A stretch of DNA of 7,011 bases from Thermoplasmata archaeon (GTDB lineage: Archaea; Thermoplasmatota; Thermoplasmata; SG8-5; JAGLSY01). Below, piece by piece: positions 5,666 to 7,011 of the stretch (position 1 is its first letter; the number at the start of each line of letters is the position of its first letter). The stretch is from contig JAGLSY010000340.1 of the NCBI GenBank assembly GCA_023135545.1, forward strand, positions 1 through 7,011, given 5' to 3'. Below the pieces are notes generated by a model. It worked only from the letters and a program-made list of their open reading frames with translations, made no database searches and had not been told where the DNA came from. The translations under genes and the position numbers were made by a program.

Positions 5666-6865
5666 ATGAAAGCCGTGATACTTGCCGCAGGAGAAGGCAC
5701 CAGACTGAGGCCCTTTACCAATTCGGAGCCGAAGGGCATGCTCCCCATAGCCAACCGCCCAATTCTCGAATACATCATAGAGGCTCTCGCACAGAACAAG
5801 ATTCGTGATATCATCATGGTGGTCGGCTACCAGAAGGAGCGCATAATGAGCTATTTCGAAGACGGCAAGGACTTCAATGTGAAGATATCCTATATCGTGC
5901 AGAAGAAGCAGGTGGGAAAGGCAGGAACCGCTTTCGCACTGAGCATGGCCAAGAACAAGGTAAAGAGCGATTTTCTCGTACTGCCAGGCGATAATCTCAT
6001 AGACGCACAAACTGTTGCAGATATGATCAAGGGGAAGGAGAAATACAAGATCGCAATCGTCCAGAGCGATATACCATCCAAATACGGTGTGGTGGAACTG
6101 TCCGGCAACGTGGTACGCAGCATAATCGAAAAGCCCGAGGTCGAGATAAGCAACCTGATAAGCACGGGAATTTATAAACTGCCCGTGAATATTTTTGATG
6201 ATATATCCATGATCATGAAATCCGGAAAATACGACATGACCAGCGTCATACAGCATATACTTCAAAAGAGGAAGATAGTCGCCGTCAAGACAAGGGGGCT
6301 GTGGCAGGATGTCGTATATCCATGGGATATGATCGGAATCAATTCCCTGGCCCTACGCAACGCGGAATCCCACACCTCGGGAAAAATAGAGAGGAATGTT
6401 ACTCTAAAGGGGCGGGTTTCCATAGGAAAGGGCACTGTAATCAAATCCGGGTCCTATATTGTCGGGCCAGTAAAGATAGGAGATGGGTGTGAGATCGGAC
6501 CTTCTGTAACCATTTACCCCTCCACCAGCATAGGGAACAATGTGAGGATCGGACCCAACTCCATCATAGAGCACAGCATAATAATGAGCGATGTGAACAT
6601 CGGAGGTGCCGGCCACATATCGAATTCGGTAATAGGAGAGGGTGTTGAAATCGGCCCCTTATTCTGCTCCACTTCCATATCCACCAATATCGAGATGGAT
6701 AATGAGCTCCACAAGGCCGAGCATGTCGGAGCCCTGATAGGCGAAAGAACGAAAATCGGAGACCAGGTAAGCATAATCGGTGGAACAATAATCGGGGCTA
6801 TGTGCAACATTTCCTCGCAAAAGGTCATCTCCAAAAGACTTCCAGACAGATCAACAGTTCTATAA
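5666..6865 (+). CDS. glmU: GlmU-like bifunctional sugar-1-phosphate nucleotidylyltransferase / left-handed beta-helix protein
   Basis: 399 residues from the ATG at 5666, close to the roughly 400 of archaeal GlmU-type enzymes. A GTGA signal (5658-5661) lies 4 bases upstream. The N-terminal nucleotidyltransferase domain (1 to about 230) has the signature GEGTRLRP (9-16), the catalytic-type PK (22-23), GTA (87-89), PGDN (107-110, with the metal-binding-type Asp109), KYGVV (139-143), EKP (155-157) and YPWD (218-221). It should couple a sugar-1-phosphate with UTP or TTP, releasing pyrophosphate. The C-terminal part (about 243-375) is a left-handed beta-helix of hexapeptide repeats (VSIGKG, VKIGDG, TSIGNN, SVIGEG). 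In relatives this domain acetylates glucosamine-1-phosphate. Here the usual HLxYxGDS-like acetyltransferase motif reads GAGHISNS (314-321) and the following lysine-rich loop is shortened, so acetylation is uncertain. The glmS neighbour supports UDP-GlcNAc synthesis. The gene symbol marks the family; a pure NDP-sugar role remains possible. Confidence 0.8.
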   Translation: MKAVILAAGEGTRLRPFTNSEPKGMLPIANRPILEYIIEALAQNKIRDIIMVVGYQKERIMSYFEDGKDFNVKISYIVQKKQVGKAGTAFALSMAKNKVKSDFLVLPGDNLIDAQTVADMIKGKEKYKIAIVQSDIPSKYGVVELSGNVVRSIIEKPEVEISNLISTGIYKLPVNIFDDISMIMKSGKYDMTSVIQHILQKRKIVAVKTRGLWQDVVYPWDMIGINSLALRNAESHTSGKIERNVTLKGRVSIGKGTVIKSGSYIVGPVKIGDGCEIGPSVTIYPSTSIGNNVRIGPNSIIEHSIIMSDVNIGGAGHISNSVIGEGVEIGPLFCSTSISTNIEMDNELHKAEHVGALIGERTKIGDQVSIIGGTIIGAMCNISSQKVISKRLPDRSTVL

Positions 6866-6871
6866 ATTTCA

Positions 6872-6876
6872 GTGAT
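6872..6876 (+). promoter_or_regulatory. Shine-Dalgarno (GTGAT type) of glmS
   Basis: GTGAT matches the 3' end of the AGGAGGTGAT ribosome-binding consensus and lies 3 bases before the ATG at 6880. That register equals GGAGG at about 7 bases, in line with the 6- and 8-base spacings seen for the FAD oxidase and Fe-S genes. Confidence 0.55.
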
Positions 6877-6879
6877 AAC

Positions 6880-7011
6880 ATGTGCGGCATAATCGGATAC
6901 ATCGGAACTAAGGCAGCCAGGGATATCGTCCTGCGGGCTCTCAAGAGACTGGAGTATCGCGGTTATGACTCCGCCGGTGTCGCTGTTGTAAATGAGAAGT
7001 TAAATATTTTC
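6880..7011 (+). CDS. glmS: Glutamine-fructose-6-phosphate aminotransferase, N-terminal 44 codons (cut by window edge)
   Basis: The protein begins MCGIIGYIG, then RLEYRGYDSAGVAV, the hallmark of GlmS. Cys2 becomes the N-terminal nucleophile of the class II glutaminase domain after Met removal, and RGYDSAG is the conserved substrate-side loop. GlmS makes glucosamine-6-phosphate from fructose-6-phosphate and glutamine, the first committed step to UDP-GlcNAc. It starts 14 bases after the GlmU-like gene, so the two are probably co-transcribed; no separate promoter fits in the gap. The remaining glutaminase part and both isomerase domains lie beyond the right edge. The amidophosphoribosyltransferase and asparagine synthetase families share the N-terminal Cys but not this RGYDSAG context. 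Confidence 0.92.
   Translation, partial: MCGIIGYIGTKAARDIVLRALKRLEYRGYDSAGVAVVNEKLNIF

Noticed and set aside
6859..6868. TATA-like TCTATAAATT before glmS
   Set aside because: It is only about 12-20 bases from the ATG, too close for a TATA box, and overlaps the stop codon of the previous gene.

Overview
The window looks archaeal and all four genes read on the + strand. The signs are BRE/TATA-type promoters ahead of two genes, short 5' leaders, Shine-Dalgarno signals of the GGAGG/GTGAT type, an archaeal-type fused nucleotidylyltransferase/left-handed beta-helix protein, and a secreted beta-sandwich protein ending in a GWNLVGYP module. From memory of similar proteins, that module and the FAD-oxidase/HdrD-like gene pair fit the Thermoplasmata side of the Euryarchaeota. 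This lineage guess is moderate and no search was run.

Layout. (1) Positions 1-2594 hold the 3' part of a large, very acidic, modular surface or secreted protein; its start lies left of the window. (2) Positions 2595-3034 form a 440-base non-coding gap. It opens with a strong hairpin plus T-tract terminator, then carries a row of further inverted repeats (2691-2873), an AT-rich block, a perfect 14-bp palindrome, and the promoter of the next gene. (3) Positions 3035-5569 are a two-gene operon: a GlcD/VAO-type FAD oxidase followed 3 bases later by an HdrD/GlcF/LutA-type iron-sulfur protein with two [4Fe-4S] motifs and two complete CCG domains. Together they look like a cytoplasmic or membrane-associated dehydrogenase that passes electrons from an organic substrate through FAD and Fe-S clusters to a thiol/disulfide or quinone-type acceptor. 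(4) Positions 5570-6879 hold a promoter and a GlmU-like sugar-1-phosphate nucleotidylyltransferase. (5) Positions 6880-7011 are the first 44 codons of glmS. Genes 4 and 5 are the likely entry and exit steps of UDP-N-acetylglucosamine synthesis.

Points most worth checking are: the FAD oxidase lacks the usual metal-binding HxGDGNxH and GEHG(I/V)G motifs of D-2-hydroxyacid dehydrogenases; the acetyltransferase motif of the GlmU-like protein is altered; an uncharacterised hairpin cluster lies in the 440-base gap; and an identical ACCTTTAT promoter core sits at exactly the same distance from two start codons. I saw no mobile element, CRISPR array, tRNA or rRNA.
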